DNA of 64,000 nucleotides from NCBI RefSeq assembly GCF_003944765.1, contig NZ_RWIU01000010.1, positions 60,447 through 124,446 of the forward strand. Direction: 5' to 3'. This stretch comes from Hymenobacter perfusus. GTDB taxonomy: Bacteria; Bacteroidota; Bacteroidia; Cytophagales; Hymenobacteraceae. The translations under genes were made by a program, and so were the position numbers. Below are positions 24,054 through 33,387 of this stretch, piece after piece. The stretch's first letter is position 1. Every line of letters begins with the position of its first letter. Below the pieces are notes generated by a model. It ran no database searches, was not told the origin of the DNA, and saw only the letters and a list, made by a program, of their open reading frames with translations.

Positions 24054-25145
24054 ATGCCCACCTTGCCTAAATCCGCTAAATCAGTCAAAACGCCTGAAGT
24101 GCGCACCTTAATTTCAGGAATGCTTGATATCCTACAGGCCGTGGGTATTCCAATGGATGTAATGGGGATAAGGGCAAATGGGCGAATGGCAATGGCCATG
24201 CTAGCCATTGCAGACCTGTCTCCGGGAAAGAGCTGGGCGCAGGCCAAAGGCATCCTCGAAAAGCACCGGGTCGGTACGCGGGATATCATATTGTTTGACA
24301 ACCTCCATTTTGGGGAGAATATTAATTTAAGCTCTTACGACGACGTAAAGCGCCGGGACCTGCTGCTTCCTGAAAACTCAAATCTGGTTTTGGCGGTAAA
24401 TCCCAGGTTTGAAATTGTTGCCACGAACGACCCAACTCGTAAATACACGATGGAAGCAAATTTTGCGGACGTCGTGCGCGCTTATGGTTCCGCGAACTGG
24501 CCACAGTGTGTAGCGGACTTCCGGAAACTACAGCCTTCCTTAAAAGAGGACCTGAATAAAGCCCGTGGTCTGGTGCGGGTGCCGGTGAAATTACCGACCG
24601 GCGAAGAACTCGTATTCGAGCCGGGAGAGCACAACCAGCTACAGAAAGCAATCATTGAAGACTTCCTGGCCCTTTACGTGCCGCATTGCGAAGTGCTGTA
24701 CGTCGGGGATGCCGTTGATAAAGCACTCTACCGCTTGGATGACAGGCTGGGTGAGCTGGGTTTCAAGGACCTTGCGCACGAAGACCTGCCGGATGTCATT
24801 GTCTACGATAAGGTGCGTGACTGGATTTTCATCATTGAGGCAGTGCACAGCTTCGGTGCCATCAGTGAGATCCGGGTTCGCGAAATCAAACGTCTGATGG
24901 CTGGGTGCAGCCAAGACGTTGTCTATGTTACGGCCTTCCTGAACCGGAAAGCTTTCCAGAAATGGTCTGCCAAAATTGCCTGGGAAACTGAAGTGTGGAT
25001 TGCTGACAATCCCGAGCACATGATCCATTACAACGGCGACAAGTTTCTTGGGCCGCATAAGCCTGGCGTTCAATCAACGATCCGGAATAGCGCTGAGCCC
25101 GCCAGAACAAAGCCTGCCCCTCCCCTGACACCACTGGGATTTTAG
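24054..25145 (+). CDS. BsuBI/PstI-family type II restriction endonuclease
   Basis: The 363-residue protein matches the two-domain BsuBI/PstI family. The C-terminal nuclease domain has VLYVGDAVDKALY, HEDLPDVIVYDKVRDWIFIIE with the Asp and Glu of the active site, AVHSFGAIS, VVYVTAFLNR, and IAWETEVWIADNPEHMIHYNG, which is nearly diagnostic. The N-terminal 200 residues correspond to the family's recognition part. The ATG at 24054 lies 25 nt after the methylase stop; a longer frame upstream overlaps the methylase and is not real. Classical BsuBI and PstI are paired with adenine methylases, whereas this one is paired with a cytosine-5 methylase. Confidence 0.92.
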   Translation: MPTLPKSAKSVKTPEVRTLISGMLDILQAVGIPMDVMGIRANGRMAMAMLAIADLSPGKSWAQAKGILEKHRVGTRDIILFDNLHFGENINLSSYDDVKRRDLLLPENSNLVLAVNPRFEIVATNDPTRKYTMEANFADVVRAYGSANWPQCVADFRKLQPSLKEDLNKARGLVRVPVKLPTGEELVFEPGEHNQLQKAIIEDFLALYVPHCEVLYVGDAVDKALYRLDDRLGELGFKDLAHEDLPDVIVYDKVRDWIFIIEAVHSFGAISEIRVREIKRLMAGCSQDVVYVTAFLNRKAFQKWSAKIAWETEVWIADNPEHMIHYNGDKFLGPHKPGVQSTIRNSAEPARTKPAPPLTPLGF

Positions 25146-25447
25146 ATTAAGTCAGCTACGCTGTTACCACGAGCACTGGGCCAGTGCAGGACAGCATCCT
25201 CATTGCTTGGGTCAAAATCGACCCCGGAGACCGCAGATACTGCTTAAACCTGAACACCTGTCTTTATAGCGTGAAAGTGATTTAAAATTACCCGCTATAC
25301 CTGATTCTTCGGCCAGGATAATCCCGCCGAAACAGAGGTGTAGACAGTTAGCCAGCGAAACGTCACAGCAGGTCTGAGGGCGATAATACACATACACCCA
25401 GGCAGGTGCAACAATCTGCAAGCAGGCAATGAAGGCAGTATTTGTGA
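25146..25447. other. Gap between convergent REase and AIPR genes
   Basis: The 302-nt gap contains no credible gene; a minus-strand frame at 25212-25511 runs into the AIPR gene and looks spurious. A short stem GGGTC, 6 nt, GACCC (25209-25224) could be a weak terminator. Confidence 0.35.
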
Positions 25448-27790
25448 TCAGGCTGTTTGCAGCACGGGTATTACATAACCATGGCGCACTACGCTGTTCT
25501 GCAGGTACCACACCTTGCCTTTGACAGAGTCGCTGAGCCGCAGCTCTCTTTTATTAATTTTAATCAGAAAGCCGGCATCATCTGCTTTAAGCTTTTTATT
25601 TGCTCTTTCCCATTCGAGCAAGTGCTCTACATCCTGCATAGTGACAATTCTGCGGGGTGCGGCAGCGGTTGCTGACACCGTCTGCTCCGCATACAGCTCT
25701 TCGAGCAGCTGAGGGTTTTTCTCGACCACCAGATCAACTATCGAGCGGCCATTTTCAATCTCACTGTCTGTAAGAGGGCGTTGTTTGCTTATGTTAGAGG
25801 AAATACTGGAGCATTTCGCCCGTTTGTGAGGTGTCAGCAGGTCGGTCTGACGCCCCCACTGCTCGATGATTTCCCAGGATTTAGCTCCCAGGGACCGAAG
25901 AGATTCTTCTTCCTGCCGGCGTTCCTCAGCAGCCAGCTCATCGTTGTTCTTGCTGTAGCGTTTCTTTTGCTGCTGCGTGTCAGAAAAGTCATCCACCAGC
26001 AGATCGAGCAACTTCTGACGACCATCACCGGTCGGGGCCTTTGCAAGCAGGAGCTTCCAGTAATCCTCCTGCTTAGCCCGCTCACTCACCAGTTTCCCGC
26101 CGGCATTGTCCAGCAGGAATTTATCGGCCACGTAGAGCAGCTTGCGGATGACTTCCCGCAGGTTTTCCGAAACCTCCTGCTGCTTCCATATTTTGAACAG
26201 GTCAATCCGCCCCCCCGTAAGATGATTCAGAAGGGCAAGGCTGTAAGGAACCGTAAGGAACTTGAAATCGCCGATTTTGGTGGCTCCGCGGCCGTATTCC
26301 GTGTCAGCAGTCCGGAACAGAATGGCCTTGGCTATCAGGTCTTCAAAGAAGACGTTGTTGGGCAGGCAATCCTTTTTCAGCTTCTCCTTCAGAAACTCTG
26401 AGTAGTTCTTCTGGGCACCCCTGGCCACCAAGTAGGGGTAGCCGTTCCATATGTGCTCGAACTTTGCGACCATCTCCTTGCTGAAAAGCTGTTTGCGCGG
26501 GTTCTGCTTCTCAAAAGCTGTGCGCCGGCTGGATGACAGCTCACGGTTGTAAGCCACCTTGTACTGGCCGCGAGCCCTCTCAAAGAACCACCGGGTCTGC
26601 AGCGCTGAGCCTTTGATTGCCGGCGCCCAGCAAGTGCGGGAAATCTTTTCGAGTTGCCGGTTAAAGGCATTGTTAGCCGACAGGTCAGCCGCCTGAATAC
26701 CGTTCTGGCTGTTGGCGTACTGGGAAATGAGCGGGATAATTTCATCCATCTCCTCGGGCCGCCGCAGCACCGTCAGCTTCATTTGCACGAAGACCGTGCT
26801 GATGTCCGCCTTGTCTTGGCGCTGGGTGCGGAAAATGGCGGCCGTAGTCTGGCCCCCGTTTACAATCTGTAGGTCGCGGACCTTGTAAATCGCCCATCCT
26901 CCCCCGGGCATCTCCCGCACTTCTGCATCCTCGGCAGTGGCCGCGATGCCGTTGTTATAGGCTAAGAACCGGTGGGGAGCTGTGCGGATGGTATTGCGGA
27001 TTCCCTTGTTGACACCACCCGTGAAATCAAGAAAGGAACGCACGTTCTGCTCCAGCAGACGGGCGCCGTATCGCTCATATATTTCCGCCAGCATCGTCCC
27101 GGAAACTATCGCCAGGCAGGACTGATAGTCGTTGTTGCTCACCGGCATAGGCAGGCAGGCAAGCGGCTTTCCATAGCTCTTTTCAAAGTCTATTTCAATC
27201 GGCTCCCGCCGGTTCCGGCTGGTCCATAAACGATGGAAGCGCTCAAGGTCCCACAGATGGTACTGGACATGCAGCGTGTCCCGCAGTTTGCGGTCCGGTA
27301 ACACGATATCCGAGGTCAGCCGGGCATTGGTCAGGATAAAGATGCGTGCCCGCACCACTTTGACGGCATGCTCAAACAGCACCTGCGCCAGGTCATAGAC
27401 CGGAGCCGACTCATCGAGCTTCTCACGGTAGCCGTTAAAAACATCCTTCAGGAAACGCTCGGACTGGTTGGCAGCCGTTGTCACTTCGCTTTTGGGAAAC
27501 GAGCGAACCTCCCCGCCCTCCTGGAAAAAGGTGATGAACAGGTCGACGGTTTCGTAGTCCTCACTGAGCGCGTATCCGTTGATTTTATGCTGAATCTGAT
27601 TGGCTTTGTTGGCCTTGATGCTGGTACAAACGCGGGCGTCTTCCGTTTCGCCCGCATCCGACAACATGCCAATCATGTACTCAGTGGCTTTCTCTTCGAG
27701 TTGTGCTCCATCCTCCTCTGCCTCTGTCAGAGCGCGGATTTCCTGATTCATGTCGGTCAGAAAGGTAATCAGTTCGCCGGTATCAGACAT
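25448..27790 (-). CDS. AIPR-family (abortive phage resistance) protein
   Basis: The 780-residue protein contains the AIPR core near residues 280-370: NKGIRNTIRTAPHRFLAYNN followed by GIAATAE, then LQIVNGGQTTAAIF, the N-N-G-I and I-V-N-G-x-Q-T signatures of the family, and further on QYANSQNGIQAADL. AIPR proteins occur in phage-resistance and restriction operons, probably as nucleases or nucleic-acid binders. The start at 27790 was chosen because it produces an 8-nt overlap with the upstream gene, like the other junctions in the operon; the longer frame to 28021 reads through that gene. It is the last gene of the Vsr-to-AIPR operon. Confidence 0.85.
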   Translation of the reverse strand: MSDTGELITFLTDMNQEIRALTEAEEDGAQLEEKATEYMIGMLSDAGETEDARVCTSIKANKANQIQHKINGYALSEDYETVDLFITFFQEGGEVRSFPKSEVTTAANQSERFLKDVFNGYREKLDESAPVYDLAQVLFEHAVKVVRARIFILTNARLTSDIVLPDRKLRDTLHVQYHLWDLERFHRLWTSRNRREPIEIDFEKSYGKPLACLPMPVSNNDYQSCLAIVSGTMLAEIYERYGARLLEQNVRSFLDFTGGVNKGIRNTIRTAPHRFLAYNNGIAATAEDAEVREMPGGGWAIYKVRDLQIVNGGQTTAAIFRTQRQDKADISTVFVQMKLTVLRRPEEMDEIIPLISQYANSQNGIQAADLSANNAFNRQLEKISRTCWAPAIKGSALQTRWFFERARGQYKVAYNRELSSSRRTAFEKQNPRKQLFSKEMVAKFEHIWNGYPYLVARGAQKNYSEFLKEKLKKDCLPNNVFFEDLIAKAILFRTADTEYGRGATKIGDFKFLTVPYSLALLNHLTGGRIDLFKIWKQQEVSENLREVIRKLLYVADKFLLDNAGGKLVSERAKQEDYWKLLLAKAPTGDGRQKLLDLLVDDFSDTQQQKKRYSKNNDELAAEERRQEEESLRSLGAKSWEIIEQWGRQTDLLTPHKRAKCSSISSNISKQRPLTDSEIENGRSIVDLVVEKNPQLLEELYAEQTVSATAAAPRRIVTMQDVEHLLEWERANKKLKADDAGFLIKINKRELRLSDSVKGKVWYLQNSVVRHGYVIPVLQTA

Positions 27791-28817
27791 TGGATTCAAG
27801 CGCGGATATGAGAGTAGTAAAGGACACCAGATAAGGAAGCAGCTGGTCTGTGCCGACGGTATAGGAAACTGAGCCAATCCCTGGTGGAAGGTCCGCAGCA
27901 CGGATGCGCGGAAATGCCTCGTGGACCCGGGCCACCATCGTATGCCGTACCCGGAATCCCTCCGCGTGGTAGTGCTCAGCCTGAGAATGAAAGTAGCCGG
28001 CTTGGTGCAGGCGCATCTCAAAGGTTTTGGATGCCGCCGGATCGGATTCTATCCGCGCAGTAAGATGCTGCACGATCTGAGGCAGCGTTTCCCCTGCATT
28101 TTCTGTTACCTCCAGATAAAGATGCAGCAGAAAGAGATGCTCAAAAGCACTGTCGTCCAGCTGGGACGCGCCGCTGACCTGAAAGGACTGTGAGCTGCCG
28201 GAGCTGGTTTTTACTTCCACCACATTCCGGCCAAAATGAAAATCCTGGGGGTCATGCAGCGGACCTGTCCAGGCATTGATTACCAGATCAGGTGCCAGTC
28301 CGTCAGCCAGCAGCTCCCGTATGAGGTGCAGCTCACCGAAAAGCCCCTGCCGGGCCGGGCCGCTGAGTCCCACCGGACTGAAGGCGCTGAACAGGTCGCG
28401 CCATCGGGCGAGCTGGTCTGTGAAGGCACGGAGCCGGGCAACGCCGTCGCAGGCAATGCTGACGGCCGCTACAATGTCGGCGGCGAGAATTGCGAAAATG
28501 TCAGTGAACCGCTCCTCTGTCAGAATAAGGGCCAGCTGAAACACGCTGGCCGGATCGTCCGGGTCGGGCAGTAGTTCCAGGTTCAGACTGGCATGCTGAG
28601 GGTTGGTGGCCACACGGGTTCGCAGCCGCAGGGGAAGTCCCAGAAGCAGCACACGTCGCAGCTCACCAGCTGTTGTATGCAGCAGGCCTACTACCAGCGG
28701 GCTGCCGGGATCGGCGGGCAGACAAGGCATAGAGACCAGCTCACCTGGCGAAGGCGGGTTAGTCACCAGTCCGTTCCAGATATCTGCCAGGTCGGCAGCG
28801 GAGCCAGGGTTATTCAT
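27783..28817 (-). CDS. DUF4420 / PD-(D/E)XK motif nuclease-like protein
   Basis: The central part carries RQGLFGELHLIREL with a conserved Glu, then DPQDFHFGRNVVEVKTSSG, which gives the D and E-x-K residues of a PD-(D/E)XK nuclease. Overall length (344) and arrangement match DUF4420 proteins of restriction operons. It should be the DNA-cutting or DNA-binding subunit that works with the Z1 and GHKL ATPases encoded upstream. Its start overlaps the Z1 stop by 8 nt and its stop overlaps the AIPR start by 8 nt. Confidence 0.82.
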   Translation of the reverse strand: MNNPGSAADLADIWNGLVTNPPSPGELVSMPCLPADPGSPLVVGLLHTTAGELRRVLLLGLPLRLRTRVATNPQHASLNLELLPDPDDPASVFQLALILTEERFTDIFAILAADIVAAVSIACDGVARLRAFTDQLARWRDLFSAFSPVGLSGPARQGLFGELHLIRELLADGLAPDLVINAWTGPLHDPQDFHFGRNVVEVKTSSGSSQSFQVSGASQLDDSAFEHLFLLHLYLEVTENAGETLPQIVQHLTARIESDPAASKTFEMRLHQAGYFHSQAEHYHAEGFRVRHTMVARVHEAFPRIRAADLPPGIGSVSYTVGTDQLLPYLVSFTTLISALESNV

Positions 28818-31740
28818 CGTCGCGGCTCACTAAGTCATCGGCCTCAACGTCGAGCTCGTCCTCGTCCTCATTGACAAACTCTTCTGCCAGCTGGGCGTTG
28901 CCGAGGTAGGTAACCCTGCGGTCATCTTTCATACGGGGGAAGCTGATAGCATACCCCATTACAGGAATCATGGGCACACCTGTAGCATGCTCATACCCAC
29001 CCGGCCTGGGGTCCAGGGGGTAGAGCAGGAGCAGCGCCTCGGCGGGGGCGCGCTGCTTACGGACTTCATCGCCAAGGGGTACTGTAGCCGCTGGCCGGGT
29101 GGTACGTGTATTGGTTAAAGCCTCAGCAATCTGAGCGGTAGTCAGGTCCAGGTACTCATGCCGGGAGCTGATGATATGGCCCCTTGGAATTATATACTCA
29201 GTGGTGCTCACACGCGCGGGAGGCACTGGCTGGCCGGGTTTAGGCCTGGGATTGGCACCGGCAGCTTCGCGGAACGTGGTGCGTACAGGTGTGATTACCC
29301 CGTTTATGTCAAAATCCGCTTCCGGGTTTATAGCGTTGTCGGCTTCTTTCAGAATAATAGTCCAGTGAATCAGGCGGTCATCCGCCTGCTGTTTTCGGAT
29401 GTAATCGGTAAGCTTTTGCGGCTCAATATCCCGTTGCTGGGTCCGGTACTGGAGCAGGAAATTTATTACCACCTCGGCCTTTACTTCCCGCCAAGCGTAG
29501 TGCTGGCGGCCAATGTAGTACTGGTGCCCGGTGGTGACCGGAGCTCCCAGACTGGCTATCAGACGGTGAGCAGCTTCGTAATTGGCGCGGATAAAATCCG
29601 GGTCCCGGCGCGGGAAGGTGTAGGTTTGCATCAGCTCACCTGCAAAACTCAGCTGAAGCGGCCACGCACTGCGCATACGGTTGGCAGCCGTTACCTGTAA
29701 GACACCAGGCTTGGAGCGGATTTTCAGTCCGTATTTGTCCGGGGTGCTCCCAAGCCGTACCATGCGGTCAAATTCCTGGCGAAGCTGCTCGGTAGCCAGG
29801 GTGATATGCCGGTACCAGCCGATGATTTCGGAACTGGTAAACAGGCGGCATAAGTCGGCATAACCGGGACGGTAGCCAAACCATCGGCCCATCTGCATAA
29901 GCGTATCATACATCCGCGACGCCCGCAGGTAGTAGCTGACGCATAAGCCCTCGAGCGTCAGGCCGCGCGACAGCTTGTTGCCTCCGACAGCGATGACAAA
30001 CAGGCCTGTACCATCGTATTCATTGTAGTCAAGGGGCAGGTGCAGCGGGTCGCCGGTCTTGCTGGGAGTTCCATGAACGACGCGCACCCTGATACGGTCG
30101 AGTGCAGGGCGCAATTGCTTTCGCACAGCCTCCCAGTTCATGGGCTTGATGTTAGGGTCCTCAACCAGTTGCTCATCGATAAAGCGGGCTGTTGCCGGCA
30201 TATACTCTTCCTCCCAAAGCTGCTTCAGGCGGGGCTCAAGCGAATTTTTGCGCAAGGCCAGGGTAGCGCGGCATTCGCTGAGGTATTCGCTGACCAGCTC
30301 CCCGGTTTTGTTCTGCCACCGCACGAACCGGGAGATGTGGATGAGCATGGAGCTGTGCTGCCGGTTGTGGCCACGCACCAGACGAGCGGCACACGTCAGG
30401 AAGAAATGCAGCACGGCGTTCTGAAGTGAATCGGGCAGGTACTCCGGCAGATCACCATCCTTGCGGTGCCTGTCGGGGAACACGTCAGGGTAATTGTCAC
30501 CTTCAGGGTGTTTGTTGCTTTTGGGAGTTATTTCGTGCATTACCGGCAGCACGTTCTCATGGGAACCCTCCTCATCGTCCTCAGGCTCACCAATGCCAAA
30601 AATCCGGTCAGGGCCTATGTAATTTGATGGCGGCTGGATGTTGAAAATAAAGTCCCGTGGAAAAAGCTCCTGTCCTATCGCTGCATCAAGTGTGCGGTCA
30701 CCTACCTGTACTGTTTTATTCAGCTTCTCGAAATCAGCAGCCGTCAGAACAGGAATAAAAATATTGGCAAATGGGGTGGCCGTGTAGCCAACGTATGCGC
30801 GTTGCTCAAACAGCGACAAAAGAATACGGATCAGACCATTAATAGCTGAAATGTTGTCTTTGCTGACGTTGATCGAAGCATTATCAGCCTCATCATCAAT
30901 CAGCAGCAGCGGCAGGTCGCTGAGTGTCTTGTGACCCTTCTCGTTGAGTTCCCCTTTGTTTGCCAGCCACAAAATGAGATTATTCAGAATGCTGACATTC
31001 TTTTTAATGACAATGACCACCGGGTCTGAACCGAAAATATTGGTTGGGACCCGGTCTGCAATATTGGTTTTGAAGTCACCGTTGGGTGCACTGGTAGTCA
31101 GCGAGTGAGCGGATACGTCGCGCTTGCGCTTGCCTACCCCTATCCAGTGGTTTCCTGTTTTGTTGGTGCGGGCATCCTCCGTGTTATAGCCCACAAAACC
31201 CTCGTCAATTCTCTCCTGGGTCTGGCTGCGCAGACTACTGTGAATGCCGGCCAGTACAATGATGAGCTTATAGCCTGCATCTGCGGCTTTGCAAATCAAG
31301 CCGGTATAATTGGCGGTTTTTCCCGACTGAACCTGTCCCACAACCATGCCGCGCCGGTCAAAATTTTCCAGGTCGCGGGGGTTGCCCAGGCGGTCAAGAA
31401 CAAGGTCCGTGAGTTCTCCCAGCTGGTCAACCGTCTTGGCAGCCAGACGACGGTCAAACTGCAGATGATCACGGTAGCGGTCCCAGAAGCGCCACTTAAT
31501 ATTTTCCCGCTCTTTATCAAGCCACGGCTGCCGTCGGTTCCGGTCTTCCAGAAATGAAAAGGGCAGCGTACGAACCCGGAAGTGCTGTAGCAGGTCGGCC
31601 TTCATCCGCTCCGGGTCAGCATCCGGGTACAGTATCAGCAGCCGCTCAACCGTTTCACCGATAACTGCCGGAGTCTTATGGGGTTTGGGCGTGAGCATGG
31701 TAATGGCCACGCTTAACACGTCTTCGTGGGTATCAGACAT
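28810..31740 (-). CDS. Z1-domain ATPase (helicase-like)
   Basis: The 976-residue protein has a Walker A VGQVQSGKTANYTGL at about 133-147, LPLLLIDDEADNASI (Walker B) and, in the Z1 domain proper, VIAVGGNKLSRGLTLEG with MYDTLMQMGRWFGYRPGYAD, the fingerprint of the Z1 superfamily. Z1 proteins are SF2-related ATPases found with GHKL ATPases and methylases in restriction-like operons, where they are proposed to remodel or translocate DNA. The C-terminus is acidic. The start at 31740 is chosen from the 8-nt ATGTCTGA overlap with the GHKL gene; the longer frame to 31929 is inside that gene. Confidence 0.9.
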   Translation of the reverse strand: MSDTHEDVLSVAITMLTPKPHKTPAVIGETVERLLILYPDADPERMKADLLQHFRVRTLPFSFLEDRNRRQPWLDKERENIKWRFWDRYRDHLQFDRRLAAKTVDQLGELTDLVLDRLGNPRDLENFDRRGMVVGQVQSGKTANYTGLICKAADAGYKLIIVLAGIHSSLRSQTQERIDEGFVGYNTEDARTNKTGNHWIGVGKRKRDVSAHSLTTSAPNGDFKTNIADRVPTNIFGSDPVVIVIKKNVSILNNLILWLANKGELNEKGHKTLSDLPLLLIDDEADNASINVSKDNISAINGLIRILLSLFEQRAYVGYTATPFANIFIPVLTAADFEKLNKTVQVGDRTLDAAIGQELFPRDFIFNIQPPSNYIGPDRIFGIGEPEDDEEGSHENVLPVMHEITPKSNKHPEGDNYPDVFPDRHRKDGDLPEYLPDSLQNAVLHFFLTCAARLVRGHNRQHSSMLIHISRFVRWQNKTGELVSEYLSECRATLALRKNSLEPRLKQLWEEEYMPATARFIDEQLVEDPNIKPMNWEAVRKQLRPALDRIRVRVVHGTPSKTGDPLHLPLDYNEYDGTGLFVIAVGGNKLSRGLTLEGLCVSYYLRASRMYDTLMQMGRWFGYRPGYADLCRLFTSSEIIGWYRHITLATEQLRQEFDRMVRLGSTPDKYGLKIRSKPGVLQVTAANRMRSAWPLQLSFAGELMQTYTFPRRDPDFIRANYEAAHRLIASLGAPVTTGHQYYIGRQHYAWREVKAEVVINFLLQYRTQQRDIEPQKLTDYIRKQQADDRLIHWTIILKEADNAINPEADFDINGVITPVRTTFREAAGANPRPKPGQPVPPARVSTTEYIIPRGHIISSRHEYLDLTTAQIAEALTNTRTTRPAATVPLGDEVRKQRAPAEALLLLYPLDPRPGGYEHATGVPMIPVMGYAISFPRMKDDRRVTYLGNAQLAEEFVNEDEDELDVEADDLVSRDDE

Positions 31741-33211
31741 CAGACAGTTTATCAATAAGGTGCGGGAAATAATTAAAAGGCTCCATGTTGAGCAGCATCT
31801 GCCGCACGTCCGCCGCACAGCGGCCGGCGGCCCGGAAATCCCTGAACAGGTCCTGTAGCAACGGCATGATTTCCTCGTCGCCAACGTTTTCGTACGGTAC
31901 GGCCTGTTCGCGGGGCTTTTCGGCCTCACTCAACACAATCAGGGGCACGGGTATGGTTTCCTCGCACATCCGCAGCACGGCATGAAGCAGTGCGGACGAC
32001 TGGCCTTTGCTTTTTTCCAGCAGGTCTTTCACCAGGGGGTGCTGGCGGTTGATGGTATAGTGCCGCTGGCCAAGACGGACATTTTCCTGCCAGACCGGGG
32101 TAAAACCGATGCTATGGGTGTGCTTGAGCCTGCGCCCGCGGGCCCGGTATACTTCAACTGCCCGGGTGCGGGCATGGGTGCCGATGCGTTTGAAGTCCCC
32201 CTGCAGCGTGGTCGGCGGGAAGGACTGCGCCTTTCGGATGTCAATCTGCCATGCATCATCCAGGGTGTTGGGCAAGTCCACCATGATGCGGGCCAGCTTG
32301 CAGTGCTCCTCGCGCCGGAACAGGCCCAGCCAGTCCCCCGCTACCAGCAGACGCCGGTTACGGTAAATGTAAAAGCCCTGGTGGGCACCCCAGCCGCGCA
32401 TGCCCCCGGCCTCTTCAAACAGGTCGGGATGGGAAAGCCGACGGTGATGGGGCAGGATGTATGGCCGGATAACCACCTGTCCGCTGAGCAGGGTTTCGTC
32501 AAGCAGACGCTGGGTAAAGGGTTCAGCCGTGAGAAACGGGTCCCAGGGGCTCAGCTTTTCCCCATTGACATAAATCGTCAGGCTGCCGTCTTCCAGATAA
32601 CGATGAAAGACCATGGACAGATGATGTTCGACCATCTTGACGTACTGGCCAAAATGTACTTCATGCTTTTGATTGCCCAGCTGTAGGTTTCCAACCAGCC
32701 GGTCCATCTTCTCCCAGAACACAATGGTCCCCTGCGGCTGGGCTGCCAATTCCTCCACGAGGGATTCATCCGAAACGTGGCACAGCAGGTTCCAGGCCTT
32801 TGCTTCGTTCACATAATCCAGATCCCAGCAGCGGAAGGTTACTTCTCCTGCCTTGGGCTTTGAAAGAACCGTGAACCGGCGGCACTGGGAGAAAGAGGCG
32901 GTTTTCAAGCCAAGCCCGAAGCGTCCCAGGTCATCTTTGTGGCGCACCTGACCAGGGTGCCGGCTTCCTGGCCGCATAGCTTCCCGCAGTGCTTCAGCGT
33001 TCATGCCCCGGCCATTATCCGACAGCGTCAGTGTGGACTGCTGCCCCTGCCAGACGATTTCGAGCTGCACGTCTGTTGCACCCGCTGCAATGCTGTTATC
33101 AATTATATCGGCCACTGCCGTTTCCAGCGTGTAACCGATAGAACGCAGGGTCTCAAGCATAGCATCGGCCCGTGGGCCGGCCTCCTCGAAAGGAGTAGTA
33201 TCAAAATTCAT
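31733..33211 (-). CDS. GHKL (MORC/MutL-like) ATPase
   Basis: The N-terminal Bergerat fold is complete: N-box VADIIDNSIAAG at about 33-44, LSDNGRGMNA (G1) at 63-72, and LGRFGLGLKTAS (G2) at 95-106. After the ATPase domain come RGWGAHQGFYIYRNRRLL and VDLPNTLDDAWQIDIRKA, a transducer-like region with a conserved basic residue shared by HSP90/MORC-like members. Known relatives sit with methylase, Z1, Vsr-like and AIPR genes and were linked to the origin of eukaryotic MORC proteins (Iyer, Abhiman and Aravind, 2008). It probably acts as an ATP-driven clamp on DNA. It follows the methylase after a 176-nt leader with alternative hairpins. Confidence 0.9.
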   Translation of the reverse strand: MNFDTTPFEEAGPRADAMLETLRSIGYTLETAVADIIDNSIAAGATDVQLEIVWQGQQSTLTLSDNGRGMNAEALREAMRPGSRHPGQVRHKDDLGRFGLGLKTASFSQCRRFTVLSKPKAGEVTFRCWDLDYVNEAKAWNLLCHVSDESLVEELAAQPQGTIVFWEKMDRLVGNLQLGNQKHEVHFGQYVKMVEHHLSMVFHRYLEDGSLTIYVNGEKLSPWDPFLTAEPFTQRLLDETLLSGQVVIRPYILPHHRRLSHPDLFEEAGGMRGWGAHQGFYIYRNRRLLVAGDWLGLFRREEHCKLARIMVDLPNTLDDAWQIDIRKAQSFPPTTLQGDFKRIGTHARTRAVEVYRARGRRLKHTHSIGFTPVWQENVRLGQRHYTINRQHPLVKDLLEKSKGQSSALLHAVLRMCEETIPVPLIVLSEAEKPREQAVPYENVGDEEIMPLLQDLFRDFRAAGRCAADVRQMLLNMEPFNYFPHLIDKLSDV

Positions 33212-33303
33212 TTATAGCCAGCCTTTTGCCGGGTTAAAAATCCAATGGTTAAAGTATCGGAACGCTGTAAAATTTATCTCAAATGCGGGGATTTAATGGG
33301 AGA

Positions 33304-33383
33304 AGTTGGGTGCCTCAAAATGACTTGTTGCACCCAACTCCGGCATTCGAACCACTGCTTTGAGGCAGAGGTGTTTAAGCCTC
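33304..33383 (-). promoter_or_regulatory. Attenuator-like leader with mutually exclusive hairpins, between methylase and GHKL genes
   Basis: In transcript order (minus strand) the leader contains GAGGC, then TGCCTCAAA (33367-33359), AGTTGGGTGC (33339-33330) and finally TTTGAGGCACCCAACT (33319-33304). The last segment is a perfect complement of both the second (9 bp) and the third (10 bp), sharing the GCA, and the second can also pair with the first. Only one of the long stems can form at a time. Such overlap is what attenuators and riboregulators show. It lies downstream of the methylase stop and about 90 nt before the GHKL start, so it could set restriction expression relative to methylation. 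Confidence 0.5.
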
Positions 33384-33387
33384 AGGG

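Noticed and set aside
25212..25511. Minus-strand 99-codon frame after the AIPR gene
   Set aside because: It overlaps the AIPR C-terminus in another frame and its Cys-rich translation has no motif.
27791..28021. Extended AIPR start at 28021
   Set aside because: The extension lies entirely within the DUF4420 gene in another frame; the 8-nt overlap start at 27790 matches other junctions in the operon.
33339..33353. T-loop-like GGTTCGAAT on the minus strand, suggesting a tRNA
   Set aside because: The flanking bases do not form a 5-bp T stem and no acceptor, D or anticodon arms are present; the sequence fits the alternative-hairpin leader better.
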